Shown piece after piece: positions 1 to 5,934 of a stretch of DNA of 9,762 nt. This DNA is from Candidatus Desantisiibacteriota bacterium. Lineage in GTDB: Bacteria; JACRDZ01. Every line of letters starts with the position of its first letter. The first letter of the stretch is position 1. The translations under genes and the position numbers were made by a program. The stretch covers positions 1 to 9,762 of the forward strand of contig JACQWU010000143.1 of NCBI GenBank assembly GCA_016209155.1, in the 5' to 3' direction. The notes beneath the pieces are model-generated. The model was not told where the DNA came from. It did no database searches and saw only the letters and a program-made list of their open reading frames with translations.

Positions 1-30
1 GAATTTGTTTAAGGCGTACAGGAAGCTATT

Positions 31-57
31 AGATTAAGACGACCGCTGCGATAGGAC
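31..57 (+). repeat. Interspersed repeat, copy 1
   Basis: This 27-bp stretch matches 1779-1805 at 22 of 27 positions by hand alignment. Shared blocks are AGATTAAGA at the left, CCGCT in the middle and GGAC at the right. One copy lies before the exosortase gene and the other after epsI, in the same orientation, so the pair brackets that two-gene unit. Both copies run directly into heptamer-like sequence. It resembles the short interspersed intergenic repeats common in environmental Gram-negative genomes, but I cannot name a family. Positions 1-30 before it hold nothing I can identify. Confidence 0.6.
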
Positions 58-155
58 GAGGGACGCTTGAAACTGAGGGACGAGGTACGACCATTCGTTT
101 TACTCGCTGGGACGAGGGACGATTTTTTAAACGTGGGAAGAGGGAAGAGGGAAGA
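53..155 (+). repeat. Clustered GGGACGA-type heptamer repeats
   Basis: Nine heptamers close to GGGACGA occur here: AGGACGA (53), GGGACGC (60), GGGACGA (77), GGTACGA (84), GGGACGA (109), GGGACGA (116) and GGGAAGA (135, 142, 149). They form three adjacent pairs and one triplet, separated by spacers of 10, 18 and 12 bases. The array ends 9 bases before the exosortase start codon, so the purine-rich triplet may also act as a loose ribosome-binding region. The function is unknown. It is not a CRISPR array, because the units are 7 bp long and largely back to back. Confidence 0.75.
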
Positions 156-164
156 AAAAGATTA

Positions 165-1031
165 ATGATAAAAAAAATGGATATTGATATTAGAAAAGAG
201 ATAGAAGATTTTAAAAGGCTTGATAGATTTGATTGGTTGATTGTATTGGCTATGGTAATAATGTTTTCCCCAACATTTTATAGATTAGCGACTTTAGGTT
301 GGAAATCAGCAGATTATACACATGCCTATTTTATTTTTCCGATCACATTATGGTTGATATTTAGGAAAAGACAGGAGCTGGTTAAAACCGAAGAAGTCAA
401 TAAAGTAGGATTTATAATTATTATAGTTGCATCATTTTTATATTTATTTTCATCATTAAATGAATTTATGTTTCTGGAGGCTTTCTCTTTTGTCGTTATG
501 ATGTATGCTGTATTTAAGCTGAAATTGACAGAAGACTCATTTAAAAAGATACTATTTCCTCTTGCGTATCTCTTATTCCTTATTCCTCCTCCTGGGCTGG
601 CTATTGATATGGCAACATTACCTTTAAAAAAAATAAGCACTTACGGTAGTTATGGATTACTAAAGTTATTTCATTTGCCCGTAGAAGTGTACGGTGTTAT
701 ATTAAAAGTTAAAGATCACGAACTTTTTATTTCTGATGCATGCAGTGGTTTTAGATCAATAGTTACTTTACTTGCTTTGGGTGCAGTGTATGCATATTTT
801 CAAGACATCTCTTTGAAAAAAAAGTGGATAATATTTTTGTCTGTTATACCATTAGGTATTTTAGGAAATATATTAAGAATAACTCTTACAGGGATTATTT
901 CATATTTTGTTGGGATGAAATATGCTGAAGGATTCTTCCATGATTTTTCAGGAGCAGTGCTTTTTATTTTTACTACTTTTGGGCTTATTGGATTAACAGA
1001 ATTGATAACAAAAAAAACACATGAAAATTAA
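165..1031 (+). CDS. xrt: Exosortase (exosortase/archaeosortase family membrane protease)
   Basis: This is a 288-residue inner-membrane cysteine protease-transpeptidase of the exosortase family, which cleaves the C-terminal PEP-CTERM sorting tail of exported proteins. The family's catalytic triad is visible: Cys193 in SDACSGFRS, Arg238 in GNILRIT and His259 in FFHDFSG. About eight hydrophobic segments are spread over residues 24-282, with a short cytosolic-looking charged N-terminus, and the length is normal for the core domain. ATG at 165 is preferred because it follows a purine-rich stretch; ATG at 177 would cost four residues. The 3' end overlaps epsI by 11 bases, so the two are almost certainly co-translated. 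The subtype cannot be fixed by eye. No PEP-CTERM substrate is seen in the window. Base composition is low in G+C (13 of 60 in 421-480). Confidence 0.93.
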   Translation: MIKKMDIDIRKEIEDFKRLDRFDWLIVLAMVIMFSPTFYRLATLGWKSADYTHAYFIFPITLWLIFRKRQELVKTEEVNKVGFIIIIVASFLYLFSSLNEFMFLEAFSFVVMMYAVFKLKLTEDSFKKILFPLAYLLFLIPPPGLAIDMATLPLKKISTYGSYGLLKLFHLPVEVYGVILKVKDHELFISDACSGFRSIVTLLALGAVYAYFQDISLKKKWIIFLSVIPLGILGNILRITLTGIISYFVGMKYAEGFFHDFSGAVLFIFTTFGLIGLTELITKKTHEN

Positions 1032-1749
1032 TAAATCAAATATAAGAGATATGACATTAGTTATTTTAATACTTGCTGTAACCCTTTATGTATTTTCTAA
1101 TCCTATTAATAAACAATCCGCACAAGAAAAAATTAATTTAACAGAAGCTATCCCCCCTTTTTTTAAAGATTGGAGGAGTAAGACTTATGATATGTCTGAT
1201 TATAATGATCAATGGCAGTCAATAAACGAAATTCTTGTGAGGACTTATTCTAAAAATGGAATTTCTTCAAGCTCGGAATCAGGATTAATTAGATTGAATT
1301 TTATATTAGAATATAGCAGTGATTTAAGGAAAAATTTTAGTTTTCATTTTCCTGAAAATTGTCATAGAGCTTCAGGGAATGAGGTGGATTTTTTTGAACC
1401 ATTAGAAATAAAACTTACTACAAATAAAAGTATTAAAGCTAAATGCTTGTATATAAAAGGGATGGAAAATTCAACAGAAAAAAATGATAAAGTAGTGGTT
1501 TATTGGTTAGCTATTGATAACAAACAATATTATCAAACATTTTATATAAAACTAAATCAGATGTTAGCCGGTCTTTTAAAGAAATCGAATAGAGGATTTT
1601 TAATAAGATTTGATTATTATGATGGGTTAGAATATAAAGAAGAAAATATCAAAAAAGCAAAAGAAGTAATTTCTTTTTTTATCAAAGATTTGTATAATAC
1701 TTTAGATGATGAAAAGCGCAAAGCTTTATTTGGAGTGGAATCTATTTGA
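1021..1749 (+). CDS. epsI: EpsI-family exosortase-associated protein
   Basis: The 242-residue product fits the EpsI family (DUF3485), which is encoded next to, or fused to the C-terminus of, exosortases in exopolysaccharide loci. One membrane anchor spans about residues 12-27, followed by a domain predicted to lie outside the cytoplasm. The family's conserved region around a proline and a cysteine is seen as FHFPENCHRASG (residues 108-119), and a later segment, VVVYWLAIDN to YYQTFYIKLNQ (158-180), also resembles the family. The start overlaps the end of the exosortase gene, and there is no clear Shine-Dalgarno sequence, so translational coupling is expected. The biochemical role of EpsI is not established; involvement in exosortase processing or polysaccharide export is inferred from gene context. 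A short stem-loop overlaps the stop codon. Confidence 0.85.
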   Translation: MKINKSNIRDMTLVILILAVTLYVFSNPINKQSAQEKINLTEAIPPFFKDWRSKTYDMSDYNDQWQSINEILVRTYSKNGISSSSESGLIRLNFILEYSSDLRKNFSFHFPENCHRASGNEVDFFEPLEIKLTTNKSIKAKCLYIKGMENSTEKNDKVVVYWLAIDNKQYYQTFYIKLNQMLAGLLKKSNRGFLIRFDYYDGLEYKEENIKKAKEVISFFIKDLYNTLDDEKRKALFGVESI

Positions 1750-1763
1750 GATTAAGAATCTCA
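1747..1763. other. Short stem-loop over the epsI stop codon
   Basis: TGAGATT, loop AAG, AATCTCA forms a perfect 7-bp stem whose left arm contains the epsI stop codon. No T-run follows, so it is not a canonical intrinsic terminator. The left arm and loop also contain AGATTAAGA, the core seen at 31 and 1779, so it may be part of the same repeat family. Confidence 0.4.
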
Positions 1764-1778
1764 TGGCTCTTGGCTTAT

Positions 1779-1805
1779 AGATTAAGATGGCCGCTTCGCT
1801 TGGAC
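1779..1805 (+). repeat. Interspersed repeat, copy 2
   Basis: This is a diverged direct copy of 31-57 (22 of 27 identical). As at the first copy, degenerate heptamer-like sequence follows (GGACAAT, GGATGAG at 1802-1815). It marks the change from the low-G+C xrt-epsI unit to the higher-G+C methyltransferase gene, and so may be a recombination boundary. Confidence 0.55.
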
Positions 1806-1841
1806 AATGGATGAGTTAAGAAGTTGTTGAGCGTCAATACC

Positions 1842-1848
1842 TAAGGAG
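1842..1848 (+). promoter_or_regulatory. Ribosome binding site of the methyltransferase gene
   Basis: TAAGGAG lies 7 bases before the ATG at 1856. It is the strongest Shine-Dalgarno match in the left third of the window and fixes the start of this gene. Confidence 0.8.
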
Positions 1849-1855
1849 CGTTGTT

Positions 1856-2701
1856 ATGAATGAATTGGAAATTCAAAATTTTTGGAACCAACATCCCTGT
1901 GGGGACCTGCAAGTTGGTGGACTCCAACAGCGGGGGGGGGATTACGAGGCATTCTTCATCGATTACGACCGTTTCCGATACCGCAAGGAAGCACATATCC
2001 TTAAATGTCTGGATGATATCGACTTCAAGGGAAAGCAAGTTCTTGAAATAGGATTAGGACAGGGGGCTGATTCAGAGCAAATCATAAAGCGCGGTGCTAT
2101 TTGGTCCGGGCTTGACCTTACTCCCGAATCGGTTGCCAGGATACAAACACGTCTTTCCTTGCGCCAGCTTCCTCATCAATCAGTCAAGCAAGGAAGCGTC
2201 CTTCATATTCCTTACGACGATAGGAGCTTCGATATCGTATTTAGTCATGGCGTTCTGCACCATGTACCCAATATTTTGGCAGCTCAACGCGAAATCCACC
2301 GCGTTTTGAAGCCAGATGGAGAGTTGATCGTGATGCTCTATGCGCGGTGGTCACTGAATTATATGATTTCGATCGGCATTTTGCGGCGACTTGGTCTGCT
2401 TGCGCTTCATCTCACCAATCGTGATCCTGGCAGCATATACGGACAGCATCTTGCCAATGCACGTGCGATGGGGCTTTTGTCCTATCTTGACATGGCTAAT
2501 TTCATTCACAAGAACACAGATGGGCCGTTAAACCCCTATTCGAAAGTTTATGATTTGCAGACGGTCAAGGAAGACTTCCCCGATTTCAAGGTTGTTCGCT
2601 TGTACAAGCGGTTTATGCATGCACCCCTGCTTCCAGTGCATTGGCAAACACTTGAACGCGTACTTGGATGGCATTTGTGGGTTCATATGCGACCGACCTA
2701 A
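1856..2701 (+). CDS. Class I SAM-dependent methyltransferase
   Basis: The 281-residue product has the Rossmann-type methyltransferase fold. The glycine-rich SAM site is VLEIGLGQGAD (residues 62-72), the acidic residue after strand 2 is in SGLDLTP (84-90), and the later motifs are FDIVFSHGVLHHV (125-137) and VLKPDGELIVMLY (150-162). This is the UbiE/Methyltransf_11 type. In this setting a sugar or lipid O- or N-methylation is plausible, but the substrate cannot be read from the sequence. The gene stands out by composition: 31 of 60 bases are G or C at 2101-2160, compared with 13 of 60 in the exosortase gene. A repeat lies before it and an insertion sequence starts 29 bases after it, which together suggest acquisition by transfer. 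A run of nine G at codons 26-29 is in frame as read here. Confidence 0.9.
   Translation: MNELEIQNFWNQHPCGDLQVGGLQQRGGDYEAFFIDYDRFRYRKEAHILKCLDDIDFKGKQVLEIGLGQGADSEQIIKRGAIWSGLDLTPESVARIQTRLSLRQLPHQSVKQGSVLHIPYDDRSFDIVFSHGVLHHVPNILAAQREIHRVLKPDGELIVMLYARWSLNYMISIGILRRLGLLALHLTNRDPGSIYGQHLANARAMGLLSYLDMANFIHKNTDGPLNPYSKVYDLQTVKEDFPDFKVVRLYKRFMHAPLLPVHWQTLERVLGWHLWVHMRPT
1932..1940 (+). repeat. G9 homopolymer inside the methyltransferase gene
   Basis: Nine consecutive G encode part of Arg-Gly-Gly-Asp near the N-terminus. With nine G the gene is open. By hand translation, ten G would give a stop after about 25 further codons and eight G a stop at about 2051, so any slippage would switch the gene off. 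Such tracts are typical contingency sites in surface-glycan genes, but are also common places for sequencing errors. Confidence 0.7.
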
Positions 2702-2730
2702 GAATAACACATTGTTCAGGAGATTAATTC

Positions 2731-2750
2731 TAGGAGGCTGTCCGAGAATA
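2731..2750 (+). repeat. Left terminal inverted repeat of the IS
   Basis: TAGGAGGCTGTCCGAGAATA is the exact reverse complement of 4435-4454. Identity ends on both sides of the 20-bp block, so these are the full ends of the element to within the ambiguous outer TA. Confidence 0.95.
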
Positions 2751-2787
2751 GAACAAACAATAATTGTCTAAAAAACTAAAAAATTAA

Positions 2788-2816
2788 TTGACATTATATG
2801 ATGTTTATTGTAAAAT
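2788..2816 (+). promoter_or_regulatory. Sigma70-type promoter of the transposase
   Basis: TTGACA at 2788-2793 is a perfect -35 box, and TAAAAT at 2811-2816 is a good -10 box, with an ideal 17-base spacer. It lies inside the IS about 30 bases before the ATG at 2846, which supports that ATG as the original start of the transposase. Confidence 0.8.
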
Positions 2817-2845
2817 AGTGGAAACAAAGAATAAAGGAGTCCAAT

Positions 2846-2911
2846 ATGCCTATTCCTTTTAAAAAAAGTCTCACGAATGTTATCTATATAAAGATATATT
2901 TCAACAGATAG
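2846..2911 (+). pseudogene. Out-of-frame N-terminal segment of the transposase
   Basis: An ATG at 2846 follows AAGGAGT (2834-2840) by 5 bases and sits just downstream of a strong promoter, so this is the natural transposase start. The frame reads MPIPFKKSLT and then stops at 2909. Reading the +1-offset frame from about 2875 gives ECYLYKDIFQQID and runs straight into the main transposase frame. Adding one base near 2875 would make a gene of 482 codons plus stop (2846-4293 is 1448 bases, one short of a multiple of three). A -1 slip on the seven A at 2861-2867 would join the frames equally well. Confidence 0.7.
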
Positions 2912-2922
2912 ACACTGTCAGT

Positions 2923-4293
2923 GTGGAAAATAAATATAGCAGAAAAGGACAAAATGCTTATCATCCTAAATTAATTATCTCAATCCTTGTTTATTCATAC
3001 AGCCATGGAATTTTCTCATCAAGAGAAATAGAGAAAAGCTGTAATGAAGATTTATCCTTTATGTATATAGCCGAAATGAATTGTCCAAATTTTCGAGTTT
3101 TAAGCGATTTTAGAAAAAATAACACCAAGTTTTTTCATGAATGTTTCAAGCAAAGTGTGCTGTTGGCCATGGAATTAGGGCTTGCATCATTAGGGCATGT
3201 AAGCTTAGACGGCTCAAAATTTAAAGCCACAACATCAAAACATAAAGCCATGAGTTACAAACGACTCAAAGAAAAAGAAAAAGAACTGATGTCGGAAATA
3301 GATACTTTAATAGAAAAAGCAACCAGGTGCGATGAAGAGGAAGACAAAGAGTATAAGGGAAAAACTGGCTATGAAATTCCTGAAGATTTAAAGCACAAAA
3401 AAGAAAGATTAGTTAAAATACAAGCCGCAAAAGAAGCTCTGCAAAAACGAGAAGAAGAACTTCATCCCGGAGGAAGAATTGACGATGCAAAACAAATAAG
3501 CTTTGCTGATAAGGAAGCTCGAATCATGGGCAAAAAAGGTGACTTTGATTATCGGTATAATGGACAGATATGCGTTAATGAGGACAACCAGATAATAGTT
3601 GCGCAGCATTTAAGCCAGAATGCAAACGACAAGCAGGAGATGAGCCCTGCAATAAATATTATACAGGAAACAACAGGGACACTTCCTTCCAAAATGAGCA
3701 GTGATAACGGATATATGTCGGGAGATAATATTCAGGCACTGGAAGACAGCGGTATTGATGCGTTTATTGCGACTGATAAAAGCGAGAAAACAAATAAAAT
3801 ACTAGTAGCCGAATCAGACCGCAAAATTGAAAAATCTGATTTTGAGTATAACGAAAAAGAAGACAGCTTCAGTTGTCCCGAAGGGCAGATATTACCATTG
3901 AAATGTGAAACAAAAGATGGGAAAAAGATTTATCAGGGCTCATTTGATATTTGTGGATGTTGTGAGTACAAAACCAGATGCTGTAAATCAGATAAAGGAT
4001 CAGCCCGAACAATATGTACGGATGACAAAGAGCCTTTACGGCAAAAAATGAAAAAGAAAATGGAAAAAGAAAGTTCGAAAGAAATATACGGACGGCGAAA
4101 AGTAATAGTTGAACCGGTGTTTGGGCAGATTAAAAATAACGGGTTTCGAGGATTAAGTGTCAGAGGATTTAAAAGAGCAGGTGGTGAATTTTCGCTTGTG
4201 TGTACGGCACATAACATCAAAAAGATAATGAAAGCTATTTTAAAGGGAGTAGTATGTTCGGAATCATGGGATTTAGTACCAATCTCAGCTTAA
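2923..4293 (+). CDS. IS1182-family DDE transposase (main frame)
   Basis: The enzyme cuts and joins the ends of its own insertion sequence. From a GTG at 2923 the frame gives 456 residues. The N-terminal DUF772-like part (about residues 10-75) includes HGIFSSREIE and NFRVLSDFRKN. The likely DDE catalytic residues are Asp96 in VSLDGSKF, Asp261 in SSDNGY and Glu397 in VIVEPVFGQIK. A charged, probably coiled-coil insert lies at 110-180, and a cysteine cluster (C318, C344, C346, C347, C353, C354) before the last catalytic residue suggests a metal-binding knuckle, as in the DDE_Tnp_1_6 domain. The GTG is probably not the real start: the frame is open back to 2863, and promoter, ribosome site and ATG lie at 2788-2848 in another frame. 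The product may therefore be inactive or need frameshifting. Confidence 0.93.
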   Translation: MENKYSRKGQNAYHPKLIISILVYSYSHGIFSSREIEKSCNEDLSFMYIAEMNCPNFRVLSDFRKNNTKFFHECFKQSVLLAMELGLASLGHVSLDGSKFKATTSKHKAMSYKRLKEKEKELMSEIDTLIEKATRCDEEEDKEYKGKTGYEIPEDLKHKKERLVKIQAAKEALQKREEELHPGGRIDDAKQISFADKEARIMGKKGDFDYRYNGQICVNEDNQIIVAQHLSQNANDKQEMSPAINIIQETTGTLPSKMSSDNGYMSGDNIQALEDSGIDAFIATDKSEKTNKILVAESDRKIEKSDFEYNEKEDSFSCPEGQILPLKCETKDGKKIYQGSFDICGCCEYKTRCCKSDKGSARTICTDDKEPLRQKMKKKMEKESSKEIYGRRKVIVEPVFGQIKNNGFRGLSVRGFKRAGGEFSLVCTAHNIKKIMKAILKGVVCSESWDLVPISA

Positions 4294-4359
4294 CAAAGGT
4301 TTAGTGAATGAATTTGCATAAAAAATACATTTAATAATGAAAGAATTTAATTATACAGC

Positions 4360-4387
4360 AAAAATAATTCAATCACAAATTATTTTT
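4360..4387 (+). terminator. A+T hairpin after the transposase gene, possible terminator
   Basis: AAAAATAATT and AATTATTTTT form a perfect 10-bp inverted repeat around an 8-base loop, ending in a T-run. All pairs are A-T, so the stem is weak, and termination is an inference from position inside the IS after its only gene. Confidence 0.4.
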
Positions 4388-4434
4388 ATTCGAATGCGAT
4401 TAAATAAATTTTAGGTTGTTGATTTTGTATCCTT

Positions 4435-4454
4435 TATTCTCGGACAGCCTCCTA
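4435..4454 (-). repeat. Right terminal inverted repeat of the IS
   Basis: It is the exact reverse complement of 2731-2750. The next base begins coding sequence of a methyltransferase remnant. Confidence 0.95.
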
Positions 4455-4783
4455 ATAAGTTCGGGAAATTTGATTTTGTCCTGATAGATGGCAGGGCGAG
4501 AAAATATTGTTTAATTAAAGCATATGAACTTGTTAAAGATAAGGGAATAGTAGTCCTTCATGATGCAAATAGAGTATATTACCATGAAGAAATGAAAGGA
4601 TATAAATATCAAATTTTGTTTAAAGGGTATTATAAAGATGCTGGCGGTTTATGGATCGGGAGTAAGGGTATTAATATAGAAGATATCTTGAATCTCAATA
4701 AATATATTAAATTGCAACAATTCAAAAATAGTCTGAAAAATATCGAGAATATTTTTAGGGTAAAATTATTCTTACAACGATAA
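4455..4783 (+). pseudogene. 3' remnant of a second SAM-dependent methyltransferase gene
   Basis: Directly after the IS end the frame reads KFGKFDFVLIDGRARK, then AYELVKDKGIVVLHDANR, and continues to a stop at 4783, about 109 codons. FDFVLIDG followed by an L-K-x-x-G-hydrophobic strand and HD is the second half of a class I methyltransferase fold (Methyltransf_24-like). The SAM-binding first half and the start codon are missing. They are not on the left side of the IS, where the intact methyltransferase gene ends only 29 bases before the element. Low G+C and position suggest it once belonged to the glycan cluster on the right. An internal ATG at 4592 could give only a 63-residue piece without the SAM site, so I regard the gene as dead. 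Confidence 0.75.
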
Positions 4784-4808
4784 AAGAAAAAACTGTAACA
4801 TATATGGA

Positions 4809-4901
4809 ATGGCTCATTTTGTAAATATTGTGTATGGGGTAAAATTATTTGAGATGAGTACGGAGCTCCTAGTCACTATCAAGCACTCCAATATCTCATA
4901 G
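4809..4901 (+). pseudogene. Out-of-frame N-terminal segment of the GT4 glycosyltransferase
   Basis: An ATG at 4809 begins MAHFVNIVYGVKLF, which looks like the first beta-strand of a glycosyltransferase. After about 4851 the sensible reading moves to another frame, DEYGAPSHYQALQYL, which stays open into the GT4 gene. The original frame runs to a stop at 4901 without family-like sequence. The span 4809-5932 is 1124 bases, one short of 375 codons, and 374 residues is a normal GT4 length, so one base appears to be missing near 4851-4853. No good Shine-Dalgarno sequence precedes the ATG. Confidence 0.6.
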
Positions 4902-5026
4902 AGGAGAAATACGGGAATAAAATAGGTATTGTATTTAGGGAATTTTCTATTATATATAAAATATTTAAATCCATTGTCAAATTAGATACAGAGCTTTTAA
5001 AAAAACAAGCTATAAATATATATACG

Positions 5027-5932
5027 TTGATATATTTGTTATTAACGAGAAATCAAATTGTAGTTTTAGGTATAGCTCCATATGATTATCGTTTGTTGTT
5101 TTTAAGCTTTCTGCTGAGAAAACACACTGTTTTTTACCATACTTCGTGGCCCTATTGGGATTATTCTTTTTACCCTAAAAGATTTTTAGCTAATACGTCA
5201 TTCATAAGAAAAACCTGGAAAAAATTTATTGAAAATAAAATTAAGGGCATTTTTTGTGTAACAAAACCATGTTACCAGAGTTTAATAGAAAATTATAATA
5301 TACATGTTAAATCTGTAATTGTTTCGCATGCGTATGATAAAAAAATCTATTATTGTTTAGATAATTATTCCAGGAATTTTCAAAAAATAAGGGTTATTTA
5401 TGTTGGTAGATTAATAAATAAAAAAGGAATTAATAAAATTCTTGACCTAATTTCCCAGTTACCGGAAGATAAATTTAAATTTGGTTTTGTAGGAAATGGT
5501 CTATTGAAAAATAAATTGAAAGTGACATCAAAAAAACAAAATAATGTGAATTATTATGGATATATTAGCAACCAACACTTACTAGCGTATCATATGAGAA
5601 GAAGCGATATTATTATTTTACCTTCTATTAAAACAGGTAAATGGGAAGAGTTATTTGGAATGGTAATTATAGAAGCTATGGCATGCGGATTGATTGTTCT
5701 TTCAACCGATCACTGTGGTCCTCGAGAAATTATTAAACATGGAATCAATGGTTTTATATATGGGGAAAGTTCTTTTGTTATTAATGCCAAAGAAATGCTT
5801 TTGAAGCTATATAAGGAGAGGGAGTATTTGCTAAGTATGAGAGAAAATGCAATTGCTTCTTCAAAATATTATATGGACATTAATTTATCAAAACAATGGG
5901 ATATATTGCTAAATGAATATCTTATGGTGTAA
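5027..5932 (+). CDS. GT4-family glycosyltransferase (5' end displaced by a frameshift)
   Basis: This is probably a cytosolic or membrane-associated transferase that moves a sugar from a nucleotide donor to a lipid-linked polysaccharide intermediate. Counting from the TTG at 5027, the C-terminal Rossmann half shows VIYVGRLINKKG (123-134) and the E-x7-E donor-site motif of the family, Glu208 to Glu216 in EELFGMVIIEAMACG. TDHCGPREIIKHGINGF follows (227-243). The frame is open back to 4853 (DEYGAPSHYQ), and only this TTG offers a start there, so 5027 is a convenience start; the likely true start is ATG 4809 in another frame. Without those 70 or so residues the N-terminal acceptor domain would be incomplete and the protein likely inactive. 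The polymerase gene starts two bases after the stop codon. Confidence 0.85.
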   Translation: MIYLLLTRNQIVVLGIAPYDYRLLFLSFLLRKHTVFYHTSWPYWDYSFYPKRFLANTSFIRKTWKKFIENKIKGIFCVTKPCYQSLIENYNIHVKSVIVSHAYDKKIYYCLDNYSRNFQKIRVIYVGRLINKKGINKILDLISQLPEDKFKFGFVGNGLLKNKLKVTSKKQNNVNYYGYISNQHLLAYHMRRSDIIILPSIKTGKWEELFGMVIIEAMACGLIVLSTDHCGPREIIKHGINGFIYGESSFVINAKEMLLKLYKEREYLLSMRENAIASSKYYMDINLSKQWDILLNEYLMV

Positions 5933-5934
5933 TT

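Larger units (their letters stand above)
2731..4454 (+). mobile_element. IS1182-like insertion sequence
   Basis: The element is about 1.7 kb, with perfect 20-bp inverted ends (2731-2750 and 4435-4454), an internal promoter, a DDE transposase and an A+T hairpin after the gene. Transposase type and terminal GAGGCTGTC-like sequence fit the IS1182 family as I know it. No target duplication is evident: the bases outside the ends are AATTC on the left and ATAAG on the right. The outermost TA of each end could itself be a 2-bp duplication. The sequence to the left is not the missing 5' part of the gene cut on the right, so the element probably took part in a deletion or rearrangement after or during insertion. 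Confidence 0.9.

Noticed and set aside
31-155. Possible CRISPR array
   Set aside because: The units are 7 bp, adjacent in pairs and variable; there are no 20-40 bp repeats with equal-length spacers and no cas genes.
326-640. Minus-strand open frame inside the exosortase gene
   Set aside because: It lies fully under a well-supported + strand gene, has no ribosome site or family-like sequence, and comes from A+T-rich composition.
1747-1763. Rho-independent terminator after epsI
   Set aside because: The stem is perfect, but no T-run follows and the stem is only 7 bp, so I list it as a stem-loop only.
3409-4220. Minus-strand open frames inside the transposase gene (3409-3609 and 3933-4220)
   Set aside because: Both are antisense to conserved transposase sequence with catalytic residues and show no motif of their own.
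4592-4783. A separate small gene of 63 codons starting at ATG 4592
   Set aside because: The frame is open upstream to the IS end with clear methyltransferase motifs, so this ATG is internal to a truncated gene.
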